Below are positions 1 through 62,925 of a DNA stretch of 64,000 nucleotides, one piece after another. The DNA is from Cristatella mucedo (taxonomy: Eukaryota > Bryozoa > Phylactolaemata > Cristatellidae), in contig WPIO01000005.1 of NCBI GenBank assembly GCA_009760855.2, positions 12,130,001 to 12,194,000 on the forward strand. Reading direction: 5' to 3'. The position numbers and the translations under genes were made by a program. Each line of letters starts with the position of its first letter. Position 1 is the first letter of the stretch. The notes below the pieces were generated by a model. That model was not told the origin of the DNA, did no database searches, and worked only from the letters and a program-made list of their open reading frames with translations.

Positions 1-298
1 GTTACTGGCATGTGCCGTTTAGCTGTATATGTCTTATGTTATCGTGAAGCGGATATTATACCGCAAGTTGGCAGGCGACGGCTGTGTTGGCAGCGGATGC
101 TTTCAGGCTGTCGTCCTGATTGCTACGCCTCGTCGGGCAAGGCTAAGCCGCGTAACCCCACGCGAGCAATTCATTCTCTCTCGGTATTCTTTGCTTAGCG
201 ATCATGCACGAGGTGTTTTGCAAATTCGCTGTAAAGCATGCCCTTCGTGCATCCTCATTTGGTTGCTAATCTAGACTATTCGATTGCTTCCTTTACAG

Positions 299-366
299 CA
301 TATGTAAAGTGCCTAGAAAGAGATTAAGTTATATGACGGCGCTATTAACATATGTTATTATTATTA
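299..366 (+). mobile_element. L2-A type stem-loop and ATT tail
   Basis: Tail only: GTAAAGTGCCTAGAAAGAGA, loop, GGCGCTATTAAC and TTATTATTATTAT. Confidence 0.65.
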
Positions 367-776
367 TCCTCAAGAAATGCAACTGCCAATATTATCATGA
401 TAGACCTGGCTTGCTCATTGCTTCCTTGTACTTCGCCAGATCCGGTAATCATCTGGTTAGCATAGAGAATCGTGCGGTTTGAGACTGACGCAGTAGCAGC
501 AGTCGGCTGTTCAGTTTTTAGCCGTCTTGTGGCGATCGTGGTCGCTACTTGCTGTTTGCAGCGGCCACCACTGTATTTGCTTACTAGAGCACAGGTCTTC
601 TGTGCTGGACTGCAATAGGCTGAGCATGCTGATTTAGTGAACGATCCAGCGTAGCAACTGCCCACTAGCCAAAACAGTGGCTGAATAAAGGGCCATTCAC
701 TTGGTCTGCATAATCGACAGCAGCTTTGGTGCATTATGATCACACACGTGCAGGTATCCCATCTCGCTCTCGTGCC

Positions 777-780
<4 letters not shown>

Positions 781-823
<43 letters not shown>
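781..823. repeat. (CT)n microsatellite
   Basis: Uninterrupted CT dinucleotides, about 43 bp. Confidence 0.95.
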
Positions 824-825
<2 letters not shown>

Positions 826-884
826 GTATCTCTTTCTACAAATAAGAAACCGATCCGCCAGGTACGTACGCCACAAAACCTGCG

Positions 885-960
885 ATAGTGCACTACATAA
901 AAAACTCTCCTGCATTACACCTACAGTCTTTGTGGAGTTACAGGTGAAGGTACATTACAT
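885..960 (+). mobile_element. L2-B LINE tail only
   Basis: Matches only the last ~70 bp of the family: CTCTCCTGCATTACACC, then CTTTGTGGAGTTACAGGTG and GTACATTACAT. Confidence 0.6.
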
Positions 961-2179
961 GAATGCCATACACCGTTTCCAGCACTTCAGGAGCCGAGGC
1001 TGACACGCAGGCGTGAACAAGCACAAATGCGAGCACGAGTGCACAAGTGGAATTCTTTGAAGATGCCCGACCTATCTTGTGATTCTGGTTATTGGTTTCC
1101 CATAGGTAACTAGCAAATGTCAGCAGGATGGAGATAGCTTGTAGGTTGTTGGCAGTATCATCAGCCCGCTCGGGCATGACACTCGTCCGAGGTGGCTGGT
1201 ATAAAGTGTCTAATTCGGAAGCTAGCTAAGTGTGCCCAATGATCAAGAGGCATGCAATGCAATTTGAGCTGCAACTGCTGCCACCAAGATTAGCCAGGTC
1301 TTGAACCGACCGATAGCATCATGTGTGATTAGCAGCAGCAGGTCTGACACGTACTCTATTGTGTTTCCAGCTTGTTATCAGCCTGCCTGACTGCTCTCGA
1401 CTCAGTTGAATCAGCCTTCTGATAGTGAGATGTGCCACCCTGTATAGGACTTGGAGAGAATGTGCTTTTCTGGAAAAGAACCTGAAACATAATGGTCACA
1501 CACACGCACGCACGCACACACGCACACACACACACCACCTGTAATTGATCTACTGCATGTGATGATGCATCTGGACCATTACTTAGGCTGCTTTTGGCTG
1601 CAAGCAATAGCTGAACCAACTGAATACTGAATACTTATATCTCCACCTGCTGTTGCTTCTACTACTCCCTATCTTACTGCTGTTGTTTTGTTTTAAGTAT
1701 CATGACATCTGATGTGAGGGTCCCCTATTATGCAACTCAAAAGTCGAACCGTAGCTTGCATGATGATGGTCGCTCTAGCAGTCAGATGTAGTAATGCTTG
1801 TGTGACACCAATGTGGAGCTCCATTGTGTTGGACAGGACACCGTTTACGAAAGCTCATTTTGTGATATGAGTCTTGTCTTTGCTAGTGTAGTGTGGAAGG
1901 GTACCGCAAATAATAGATCTACCTCAATCCCCAAACTGCATTACAAATGAACTGCATTTCGAAGCTCCAGGAAATGATTGCCTGTTATGTAGTACCATGG
2001 TTAGTGTATTTTTCAAATTTTTTGTAATTCTTCATATTCGTTCTGTAGAATATCGAATGAAAAGTTCTGCCTGACTTTATCTCCAGCTCTGAACTGCTGT
2101 GATCCATGTGAAGGTAAATATAGGTTGCACGAAGCTCAAATAGTGATTTTATGTCATACAGTGCTCTATGTCTAATTTA

Positions 2180-2330
2180 TTTTTATAATTCATTTGTATA
2201 TCGCTCTAAGAGAACTTAATCTCTATTCACGCACTTCACATATGCCACGGGGCTCGAGCCCACCATCTCGGCCAGACCTTGGTCGGGGCGACCACGTTAA
2301 CCATTGGGCCAAACCATCTACCAAATTTCA
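2180..2330 (-). mobile_element. SINE-1 copy
   Basis: Minus-strand copy of the 8920-9076 element. B-box-like GGGCTCGAGCCCC at 2249-2261, head with TTGGCCCAATGGTTAACGTG, and the stem-loop read as TCTAAGAGAACTTAATCTCT. No long ATT run. Confidence 0.7.
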
Positions 2331-2577
2331 CGGCATTCTGCTGGGGGTTTCTGAGACTGCAAAATACATTCTTTGCACGGAATGGAATCGGGGCTAGCCA
2401 GCCAGTTAGAACTTGACTATGATTTTCTTGAAACACATGAATGGAATTATATGGAATTTGATAGACACACTCTCAACACAGTTCCTTAGGATCTACATCA
2501 TTAGCAGAGCTTCACATTGCACATTTTTACTATACCATGTAGATTGAAGTTATTCAAGGGCCCTATATTATCTAGAT

Positions 2578-2962
2578 CAGAGGTCGGCAAACTCCCGCCT
2601 TTAAGCCAGATCCGGCCTAGCTAGTGCTCCAGTCCGGCCTTGTGGGCCTCTTAGTTATTTATTGATGAATCCGGCCTTGGGGAGTTGTTGCGGTTTTCTT
2701 CCCCTTCATTGTAGAGGTACTTTGACTTACGAGTATCCCAACTAATGAGTTTTCGAGGCACGAGCCATCTTTCGGCTACTTTTTGCTTTGAGTCGGAGCT
2801 AACTGTTATTGTGCTTGATTTTGCTTCGTGCTGTATAAAGTGGGCGTAGCCGCTATGCCCACTCCTGGCCAGGTGGAGTCGGCTGGTTTCTTCTGGCCTA
2901 GTGTGCCTTCTTGACCCCCTGAAATGAATGGCCTAGTAGTCCAAAAAGTTTGCCGACCTCTG
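2578..2962. mobile_element. hAT-like non-autonomous DNA transposon (MITE)
   Basis: Terminal inverted repeats CAGAGGTCGGCAAACT and AGTTTGCCGACCTCTG are perfect over 16 bp and flanked by an exact 8-bp direct repeat, ATCTAGAT, at 2570-2577 and 2963-2970. An 8-bp target duplication and a CAGRGGTC-type end are typical of hAT elements. No transposase is encoded in the 385 bp. The intact ends and duplication suggest recent insertion. Confidence 0.9.
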
Positions 2963-4062
2963 ATCTAGATCGTTAACCTACCGAACGCATCGAGTGAATA
3001 GCTGCTTTGCCTGAACGCTACCTGCCTATTTAATATGCCACGTGACCTTCTGGTCCACACCACTTTATCTGAATGCAGTTGGGGTTTCGAGGCCATTGGA
3101 ATTGCTAGTAGTGCCCACGAAGCTCGAAAGTTCGTGGATCCTTCGAACCTCGGTACTGCCTGAGGTCTACTGAAGTGGGACTGTGTAAGGGCCTCAACTT
3201 GAAATGATTCGTTGGGTTATAAATCTTAACTATAAACCCACCGCAGTTCTTTCTCTGCTACCCGTGAGAATCATGCAGTTACCACGATTGCTTTAGTGCA
3301 AACAATGTTTCTTAGGTTCTACATCATCAAGCCATGCTACTGCCCTGGCAACAGGGCGTAGGCAGAAGGGCTGGTAGAATGCAGTCAGGCGTTAGCTTGC
3401 TATTATTATTGGTTGGTTTGAGCTTGCTTGAAGTCCTCTCTCCTCAAAGGGTTCGTGTTGAACTGCTGCTGACATTGCTAGCCCCAAACAAAGTAATTTC
3501 ATTGCCATAGTTGTGTGTTCTGTATTGTCTTACCCTTCTATGGCCTGTATTGAAGCCAAAGAAAGTCTTTATGGGAAGGTGATACCTAAAGCATTGCAAG
3601 TATGCATTGCTCATGGAAAATGTGGTTATTTTTTAAGGCTGGTAAGTTAAGCTGGGCACCGAGGAGAAAGTCGATGCGATGGACATAGACGCACTCGAGC
3701 GAATAAGTATTGGTAACCCCTTGCTTATGATGGGTAATAAGAATTAGCCTATGTACACCGAAGCACAAATAATTAATTCGCCCAATTGACACAATACCTT
3801 TCACGATAGTATTTTCGTAAACCATCACACGTGGACATGCAAAGTAATATGACTACACCTCATCGGATGTGCTCATTTCCTAGCCTCCCACAATCGCTAA
3901 CCGGCTTACCTAAGGCCTCTATTTGACTGCCTTTACGAAAGCCCACATGTGGCCTTTCTACCGAACGGACCTTGCGTTTCAATTGCTATACTATTGCAAA
4001 TTGGCGAGACTTCGATGAAGTGCAACCTGAAGAAAATGGTTGAGACTGCTCTCGTCGGTAAT

Positions 4063-4178
4063 GCAAAGAGACCTGGCCGACCACATGTCACTACACCCAC
4101 AAGGACAGACTGATTAAGAGGCAAAGAGACCTGGCCGATCACATGTCACTACAGCCACAAGGACAGACTGATTAAGAG
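4063..4178. repeat. Two-copy tandem duplication, period 58 bp
   Basis: GCAAAGAGACCTGGCCGA begins at 4063 and again at 4121; the copies differ at only a few bases. Confidence 0.9.
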
Positions 4179-5199
4179 TAAAGCTTTAGGCATCATTTCA
4201 CCCCCTGCAAGGGTTAATGCTTAAAGCCTGCAGACTGTGTCTGGGAGTCTTGTCGGTTAAGATACGCTTAAGCAGTGGCTAGATGAGCAAAGTATGTTTG
4301 TTTGGAATGCAAAAAATGTGACTCCTGTCCATCAAGCATGAAGTGGGTCCTTTGGAATGGGAAGGGTGAGAGCACATTGGACATGCAAAGACTAGAGCAA
4401 AATCGAATGGGACGATACAAGTAAATATGCCATTTGTAGGGCTGTGGCGCCGGCGACCTGCTGCCATTTTCTCGGTCCACGTCGGAAGTGGGAGTGGCCG
4501 CTTCCTCAGGTGTGTGCACTTCTGTCGGCCCGCTTGAAGGGAAGTTCGTCGAGTCGACAGTTTTGGCTCCACCCTCTCGTCACATCACGTCGATGCTCGA
4601 GCTTCTGCGTACGTGTCCGAGCATGCCCGAGTAGATTGGTGCTCACAAACTGCCTCGGCTTGAAGAGGGTTGAGGGCAACTCGGGGTTTTGCGGATTGTT
4701 AATGTTGACCTGGCAACACTTTTTGTTTCCTGAGTAGCCTCTTGCAGTCACAGTCACATGGAGGAGGGCTTCGTCGGCCTGTGCGCTCTGCATCTCTCGA
4801 GTGCAGAGTGTGCGGCTCATGTCAGGATCTGCAGCTGGCTGCTGCTCCCGCCCTCCCGCCTGCTGCTGCACAAGTCTGTATCTGCTGTGAGCGTGAGTGC
4901 CGAGGAGAAGGTGCGAATGACCCTGGGTCTTGGGTTCGAGTCCCTGCAGCGAGCAATCCTTTATTGGCCACTGCAAGCTAGGTGGTGAGCGATGACGTTG
5001 CTCAGTCACTGCATACGCCCAGTGGCAGAAGTATTTACGCAGGCCCGTAACGGTCTTCGGGGCGACTGACCGGATCAGTTTTCATCTGATAAATAAAGCC
5101 GTCGCCCACGAGTCTTCATGGTCGCAGAATGCCCTTGCATTGTAGCACGTTGATGGAAACATTCCTTTCCTGCGATGCCAGTAATGCATTGCAAGGCAA

Positions 5200-5525
5200 T
5201 GCTTCAATACCCGACTTGCGTCAGAACGTCCCCTGACATGACCACATTTAAAAAGAACTTAAAAACACCTATTTAGGACAGCATTTAGTGGGTCGCTGTG
5301 ATTCGTCCTTCATGTGCTTGTGCGTGCTGACACTGTGCATGCTGCCACTAACCACATTTGCATGCTGACCCTGTGCATGTCACCCCTAACCATGTTATTC
5401 CTGTTGTTTATCAAGCATGCTATTACTCACCATTCAATAGCGATTCCCTTTGCAGCAAAGGTAAAGCGCCTAGAAAGAGATTGAGTTCTCTGAGGGCACT
5501 TTATCAAGTGCATTATTAATATTAA
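5200..5525 (+). mobile_element. L2-A LINE 3' end
   Basis: Starts at the last codons (TTTAAAAAGAACTTAAAAAC), then the untranslated part shared with other copies (CTGACACTGTGCATGCTGCC), stem-loop and ATT tail. Confidence 0.8.
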
Positions 5526-7539
5526 AATATTTGCGGTCACTGCAATTGTACACAGCATATTCGTCATTGCTCCTATGAAAGTTCAAAGGTAATTGTCTTC
5601 GGATGGTGGTGAAAGTTGATAGCAACAGGGTCACGTTCCAGGGCTGCTTCTGTTGTGGCATTGTGATGCAAGATACTTATTCAAAACTACTCTAGAAATT
5701 TACGGTACCTGGTTCAGTGGGCAGTCGTAGAGGCTAATTTTTTTCAAACCGGGCCTAATGAGCCCATGAGCCTAAGCATGTACGTAAGCATATTCAATAT
5801 TTTTTCTGCTATGATTCGAATTAAGTAAAGGGCCATGCTGCTGGCTGAGTGGCCGTGCCAGTCTTTTTCGCCTGAATCCCATTGAGTGTCTGTGGTGAAG
5901 TGGATAGAAGGCTCAGAGCACTAGGTCGTATCGTACGTCATATGCTAAGGCCGGATGTTTGCTAGCGCTTATTTTGCTCCGTGCCCTAGTTGCTCCTGAT
6001 ATAAAAGAAGATGTATGCAGTAACATCACTTCAGCACCAACGCCTAGCCAATTACTGTAATGGTGCTGCTGAGTGAGAGCTACGAGTGCCAGCTGACTGT
6101 GTGAGCAGCTTGCTCCCAACCAGCCATTGAATTGCCTAACAATGTCTCATGGTTCGTAAGTTCGAACTCAATCACAGTTGCTATCAAGAGCTTGAATGTT
6201 TTTTTCCAGTCTCTGTGTTTGTGTTTAGCCAGAGTAGTTTTAGTCGGGTAGAAATCATTTAATTGGAGGATTGAACCTTGCCAGTCGTTTGGAAATTGAA
6301 AGGACATGCTCCTCTGCACTAACATTCGCCTTACCGTGGGGCATATTGAGGGGTTTTGCTATGGCCTTTCCCTCGTGAGCTTGGCAGAAGGGCATACCAC
6401 TCGTGATGAGCTCAGACTCTTTTGAAGGTTTAACCCTCCCAACTGGTTATGACACAATCCCTATGCTAGTAGCCCAATTGCTCATGCTTGTTTCAAATGG
6501 TGTATTATGGTTTTCTGATCATAACCATCATAAGTAACCATAATTGAAGGTGACGGTGGTAGTTTTATATGCCTCATTTGATGTTGTAGCAAATTGCTCT
6601 TAATGCACAATGAGGAAGTAGCTGATTTAGTTCCAAGTAGGTGTATGCCTTTGTAGGTACCTCACTGTAACTCATGCACTCAAACATTTTCGTCTTGAAG
6701 AAGGTTGGTTGTAGCCATCAACCTTATAGTAGCTTTACTTCAACTGATTTTTTTTGACAGGGCTTGCATAGTTGACATTTTGGTTTGATTGCTCAAAAGT
6801 GTGATTCTGTTACCATCGAATCCCTGTGTGTTCTTTGCTCCCTTGCTCACTGGTGCCTTCTCGTGCAACAGGCCTTGGCATAATATGTATGGTGACTACG
6901 TGTGTTTGTGTGTGTTTATTTATTTGTGTGTTTATGTATGTGTGTTGGTCCTGCATGCCAAAATAAAATGCTTGGCAGCAGGTATGTCTGGGCTTCTTAT
7001 GATGCCACTGGCCTTGACATGCTGATAAAAAGGACATGCTATTTAAATTCTTTTGCAGCTTGGGGGAGGAGTGGTCTTATGTGTTTGAGTACTCTCGTGT
7101 ATACATACCGTGGGATCGTATACACGATTGCGAAACTACTGCAGTTCCGAAAAAACGAGTGCTTGGTAGATCATGGCCTGTACTTCACTAGCCACCAGCC
7201 CGGAAGGAAGTTTTGGGCACATTCATGTTAGATATTCTTAGGCTGACAATTCACACCGCTATAGGGGCACATCGGCTATATAACATCTCCCACCTTTGGT
7301 TATAAGCTATGCAGTGTCTGGGTTATGCGCTACAGCCTATTTGTTTCGAGCAGGTCGTGAAGCATTGATGGTTGCTGTCCATGAGTGCTAATATTGCTGT
7401 GTGCTGGAATGATTATATTGCGATTAAGAAAGTTTGCTGCCATCCATGTGCGAATGTCATCAATACATGCAGCAAGGGAGTGGAGAGAAATCGATATGCT
7501 CGAGGGCTGGTAGTTATCAAAGCATAGGTACAACTGAGT

Positions 7540-7540
<1 letters not shown>

Positions 7541-7617
<77 letters not shown>
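7541..7617. repeat. (GA)n microsatellite
   Basis: GA dinucleotides with one AAAG break near its start. Confidence 0.95.
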
Positions 7618-7619
<2 letters not shown>

Positions 7620-8919
7620 TAGAGAGGAAAATATAGAGAATGTCTATTTCGCGAGTTCTACTTTTCTACAAAGACTCCTAGGCGTTTTGTCTTCTTGGGG
7701 ACACTCTTGTTCCTATCATGCCTGGGCAGCCACTTCTGCAATGGTTCCGTGGACTTTGCCACTTGGTGAATTTGATGCCGTCATCTTTTTCCACATTCAT
7801 GCCGGCCAACTCCGTGCAGCAGCAACAATTCTATGGTAACCATTCTATGGTTGCTAAATCGGCGTTTAGTAATGGGAAATGCATTAGACTTCTTGTTCGG
7901 ATTCTTCAGGGAGACACGTATTTGCTACCGATCCTTCCCAAGCATGGAATCTGGCCACATGGATTTGGGACTGGTCAGTGGCCGTCGATGGCGCTGCCAA
8001 ATCATGCATCATCGATATCGCCATCTGCTCGAGGCATTTTTCACTCAGCTTGAACAGTTGCCGTCGCGCTAAACACTGACTGAGATCATACCCATGGGGC
8101 ACCAGGTTCTAGTTCATCAGCGTGAGCGGTTTGTTCTTACTGAATAGCTTGCTGGTAAAGCAAGTTGTGACCAATGCGGTCGAAGTTTCTGGGCAGCCTA
8201 TTGGCGATCGAGGAAAAGTCGTTGATTGTGTTATTGTCAATATTAAAGAGAAGCTCAGGTCGAAAGAATCATAGCCAGCAAAGTGCAGCAACAAGGCCTT
8301 TATACCAATGGATTCCTTTATACCTTGCTCGAAGACATTGTCTTTAAAGTGGCTTTGCCACATCGTCGATCGTTCGGCAGCAGTAATGGCGGGTTCTGCC
8401 TCAAATGGCAGCACATGCCATTTGGCCTCTCCCTTTTATCATTTTTCTATGGTGCCGACCTTCGGGGTAAAATCTTCATCCGCCAAATAATATTCACATA
8501 CTTGCTATTAGTGGGTATGCGATTGCAAAACCACACCACAGTATGAACAAGTGCTGGGTTGACAGTAGGTCTGGTTTTAGTAAGCCACCAGTCCTAAAGA
8601 AGTTCTGGGCACATGCACAGTGGGATATTTTACCGTGGACAATTCACAAGGTGATAGGGGTACCAGCAGCTGAACAACAGGTAAATCCGGGTAGCTAACC
8701 CTGGATTCGTGTGATTTCATTGAGTTTCCAGTGGTCTCTTGCTGCCAGTGCTCACTTCGGACAGAACTTGTCCTGCCCGAGCTTGGTTGTCGGCAGAGAG
8801 TGCATTCAGAATGAGCCTCTTCTTTGTGTGGTCACTGACAATAAGTGGATGCTGCCGTTGTCTCTCTATTTATTGGCTTGCTGGACTGAATTTAGAGGGG
8901 GCTGGCTATTTGCTCTGGT

Positions 8920-9076
8920 TTGGCACAGTGGTTAAGTTGCCAGTCTTTAACGACCAAAGTCAAAATGAACGTATTTGATGATTTACGTACTGGGCTAGAG
9001 CCCCGTGCATCTGAAGTGCCTGAACAGAGATTAAGTTCTCTTGGGGTGCTGTACAAATGAATTATTATTATTATTA
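8920..9076 (+). mobile_element. SINE-1: tRNA-like head with L2-A tail
   Basis: Head TTGGCACAGTGGTTAAG resembles a pol III A box and GGGCTAGAGCCCC a degraded B box. The rest is the L2-A stem-loop (GAAGTGCCTGAACAGAGATT) and ATT tail, with CAAATGAATT replacing the LINE's TCAAGTGCATT. Confidence 0.75.
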
Positions 9077-10102
9077 TTCCTATGAAAACTTCGAGTAGGT
9101 GACGGGCCAATTACAGCCACTTTCTGACGTGGGTGTCGTGTGACTTGACTTAACAATAATTTAGATGTCACTTTTGGAAACTTATTTTCGGGGTCCATTA
9201 GACTTGGCTTCTCCTATGGACTATTGCAAGTGATAGGTTGCTTGATGTCTGGTCTTCCAGCTTGGAGTATGCCACCTGCCGAGCAAAAAAGCACACTGTC
9301 CTGCTGCTAAAGCGTCCAGTGGTCAGCTTTACTGTCAAATAGGGTTAGCTGCTCTAGTGAGCTTGATTGACCTGCCCTTTCCACCTGCCCTGATATGGTT
9401 GCCATGTGCCAGGCTGCAGTTCCTGGCCACAGTGCCAGGCTAGCTGCTGCCTGTGTACAAAGAGGGCCGAACGTACCAACATGAAGGGAAACGGCTTTTC
9501 CATTCGTATCTTTATTATTTCTAAAAAAAGGGGTTTATAACAGTCTCTAGTCTCTGGATTCTGCATAGCACAAAGCATTGCAATGTCCAGAACATGCCGT
9601 CTGCAAGTGAGACTAGGTTTGTCCACCCACTCTGGTGCACATTCATGGCCATCGCTGATTCAGACACCCATCGCTTCCTCAATGGTGCCAAAACCTAAGC
9701 AGTAGGTCAGAGCAAAACAGCTGCAATTTCCTGTTGATTCAACTTATGGCATTCTTGACTTTTTGGTTCTCCCTAGTTCTCTCTCATTTGCCATTTCACG
9801 TTTGAGGGTCCCGTAGCCTTGCAAAAATCAGCAGGGAGTCACCAATTATGGCATTCATCCTGGCTACTGTTTATGATTTATCTTAATTTTGCATTGTTGG
9901 AAATGCCTCTGGCTTAATGTTGTGACTTAGCACTGTTGATAAAATTGGAAATAACCATACTATTGTACATCATGCAACTAGCAGTATGCATGTATTTTGC
10001 TGCTATACGTTGTCTGTTGAGCAGTTGCTAGAGACATTCTTGATTTCCCATTATACTGGTATATTATTCATCCGAACCTATTCCACTGCCATCAGTTTTA
10101 GT

Positions 10103-42087
<31,985 letters not shown>

Positions 42088-42265
42088 GCACAGCCCGAGC
42101 GGCAGCCTGCAGAATGCGAGACAGCTGGACTCGGGCAGAAAGTGCGTGCCGTCGATTGGCTGCTGCTGATGCTGTAGGTCGCTCCGCTCGGTTGGCCGCA
42201 GTGCTCTCATCACGCCATGCCGCTCAGTGTGAGCGCTTGCGCTCACCTGTACTGTGCGGTGTAGG

Positions 42266-42417
<152 letters not shown>

Positions 42418-42986
42418 CGCAGCAGCAGAATGCCGATAGGATTTGCAAGGTTGCTTCGAGCTGTTGCTAGCACCGCTGTTCAGTTCGAGCTGACACCTCA
42501 TCAGAGCAGCTCATTGCCATGTTTGGTGGGTCGCATGCCAAGGTTTTTTTGGCACTTGCTGCTTGTATCTACCGTCCCCCATACTAGCAGAGGACGCTTC
42601 ACTCGTCTGTGGAGTGCACGAGCGCCGCCTTGCTTGCTCCTGTGAGACCCCCACCCATTCCTTAACCCGTTCGTGGCTGCACTTCTAGGCCCTATGAAGC
42701 ACGTGCCTCAGAAGTCGCCTCTGTAGGCCTCGAGCTCCTAAAAATCGTCTAACTGCTCTATAGAGACCGTTCGGGAGCCGGTGCTCGATTTAACGTGCGG
42801 CTCTGCGCTGCTGCGCACTTGGTGCCGTGCTCGTCTCTTGTCTGACCTCGATGTTGCAGCGGAGCTCCGATGCCGCTATCAAGGTTCGGGGGCTCTTGCA
42901 GAGCTCACCACCGCCCTATATTCTTCCACGGCACTCTATATTCTGCGACCCTCCATTCTTCCACTGTACAAACGCCTGTTCTATGC

Positions 42987-42992
42987 AATAAA
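42987..42992 (+). terminator. Candidate poly(A) signal of GAPVD1
   Basis: AATAAA 900 bp past the GAPVD1 stop. The (CT)n tract at 42267-42414 would then be in the 3' UTR. Position only; no cleavage site is visible. Confidence 0.4.
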
Positions 42993-43724
42993 TTATTCAT
43001 CATTCTTCCACATTAGCTGACATTTTGTTATATTACCCTCTGTACAATAATGCACCCTTGCATCTTCCATTGCTTCTATGATGGGCTAGATCCTCGGGAA
43101 GATCCAGCTAGCCGTCTCGGCAAGCGCCAAGTAATAGTGACGTGTTATAGGAAAGCTGTAATAATATCAGAAAAGTTTACTTTGAATTCCACTCTTGATT
43201 TTATCTCGTGGGGCCAAGCAAGGGGCATTGAATCCACAATGTGAGGACTTAGGCAATTGCAAATCCAGCTCGCCAGGACAGCAAGGTTACAGGTGTGTGA
43301 AAGCGTGGTTGTGTGTGGCAGAGGGAGAGGTGTGGACTTAATTCCTTATATAGACGGTATCCTTTCAGGCAACCAAATCGTGAGTGTGGTTTCAACGGAA
43401 TTATTGCAGAGACTGCATGAAAGGTTATTCTGGGTGCCGCCACACGGAATAACAATGTGGGGCCTGTAAAGAAGAAGATTCGTCAGCACGAACAAGTAAT
43501 CTCTATACGATCTCGTAACATACTCGGTATTGTTTTCTACATTTAGTTTTCATCATTTTGTGAAGTTTTTTGCTGCCAACTCTTTTGTATGTTATCAAGT
43601 CATGGGTGCTGGATTTGAGGTCTGTGCTGCTTAGTTGGGAGCCTGTGGGGGGCATCTAGCAACAAGTTGGCTACTTCACTCGACCTATAACTCCACTCGA
43701 CCAACCGTGTAGTTCTGTTTGGTT

Positions 43725-43810
43725 TAATAATAATAATAATGCTCTTGATAAAGTGCCCCCAGAGAACTCAATCTCTTTCTAGGTGCTTCACATTTGTTGC
43801 AAAGGGTTTG
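43725..43810 (-). mobile_element. L2-A tail in the intergenic gap
   Basis: (AAT)n, AAAGTGCCCCCAGAGAACTC and TTCTAGGTGCTTCACATTTG. Between the two convergent genes. Confidence 0.7.
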
Positions 43811-44145
43811 CAGTCATGCCAGGGGTTTTTCTGCAAGCCACCAATGCATCGTGGCATTGATCACGGTTAACTAGTTAGCAAGTCACATTTACTCGAGCGA
43901 TCTAGGCAGTCCTCGGTTATGAGTTTTCTATTTATTGGCCGAGACTCGATATGTCCTTCACTTTGAAAGCTGAGCTCCTTCTGCCTGACTAAAACCTAGT
44001 CTCTCTCAGAGCAAGCAACAGCATTGTCTGTAAATTGCATTTTTTACTAGCCTTGGTCTTGGCTACTGTATTCAAGCCAAACTCCTTAAAGATTTGCTGT
44101 TTAGCGCAAGCATTATCACGTCTGAGTGGTCAGCTTGATGATAGG

Positions 44146-44151
44146 TTTATT
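44146..44151 (-). terminator. Candidate poly(A) signal of IQCH
   Basis: AATAAA on the minus strand about 180 bp past the IQCH stop, a normal distance for a short 3' UTR. Confidence 0.5.
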
Positions 44152-44328
44152 TCATATATAACAAATATCATTAAGGCGTTCCTTACAATAGCGTGAAAGT
44201 ATTCAGTCCATTGAGCAGGAAAGCACATCGGTATGCCGTGACTCGTCTAAAGACCTTCATGAGTGCAGTGAGCTGAGCAGCATTTCGATGTGACGTCGGT
44301 GCTCGAGCTGGCCGAACTGGGCACCAGA

Positions 44329-62722
<18,394 letters not shown>

Positions 62723-62762
62723 CTACAAAAATTGTTGCAATACAATTGTTTGAGCATCTACC

Positions 62763-62925
62763 CCCCCCGTCTTAGCCGAGGGGTAAGGCGCTCGCTCTTC
62801 ACGACCCAGGTCGCGCGTTCGAGCCCTCGAGTGGGGGATCCCTTATTTTGCACTGCAAGCTGCAATGATAGCCAATAGGGCTCTTCTTCTGCTGTAAAGA
62901 TGAGGCTGCTGAATAAGGTAGCATT
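62763..62925 (+). mobile_element. SINE-2 copy with intact tRNA-like head
   Basis: A box TTAGCCGAGGGGTAAGG and B box CGTTCGAGCCC, flanked by CCCCC and GGGGG that could pair like an acceptor stem. Body: GATAGCCAATAGGGCTCTTC and AAAGATGAGGCTGCTGAAT. Best-preserved head in the window. Confidence 0.8.

Larger units (their letters stand above)
1..10102. other. Upstream region without a recognised gene
   Basis: No frame resembles a protein I know. Contents I can name: (CT)n and (GA)n tracts, the hAT-like MITE, two SINE-1 copies, LINE tails and one tandem duplication. The 7700-8500 stretch has medium-length frames on both strands without family signatures. The GAPVD1 promoter and any 5' non-coding exon should lie here, but no core promoter could be picked out. 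Confidence 0.6.

Noticed and set aside
4063..4178. A CRISPR-like array
   Set aside because: Only two adjacent near-identical copies with no spacers, in a eukaryotic context.
7700..8560. Ty3/gypsy-like reverse transcriptase remnant
   Set aside because: A short MPFGLS-like string is the only hint, with no other RT motif in any frame.
9986..10102. Extension of GAPVD1 upstream to an earlier in-frame ATG
   Set aside because: The added 39 residues are hydrophobic and unlike the family, whereas the ATG at 10103 gives an N-terminus that lines up exactly; an acceptor just before it suggests the upstream part is intron.
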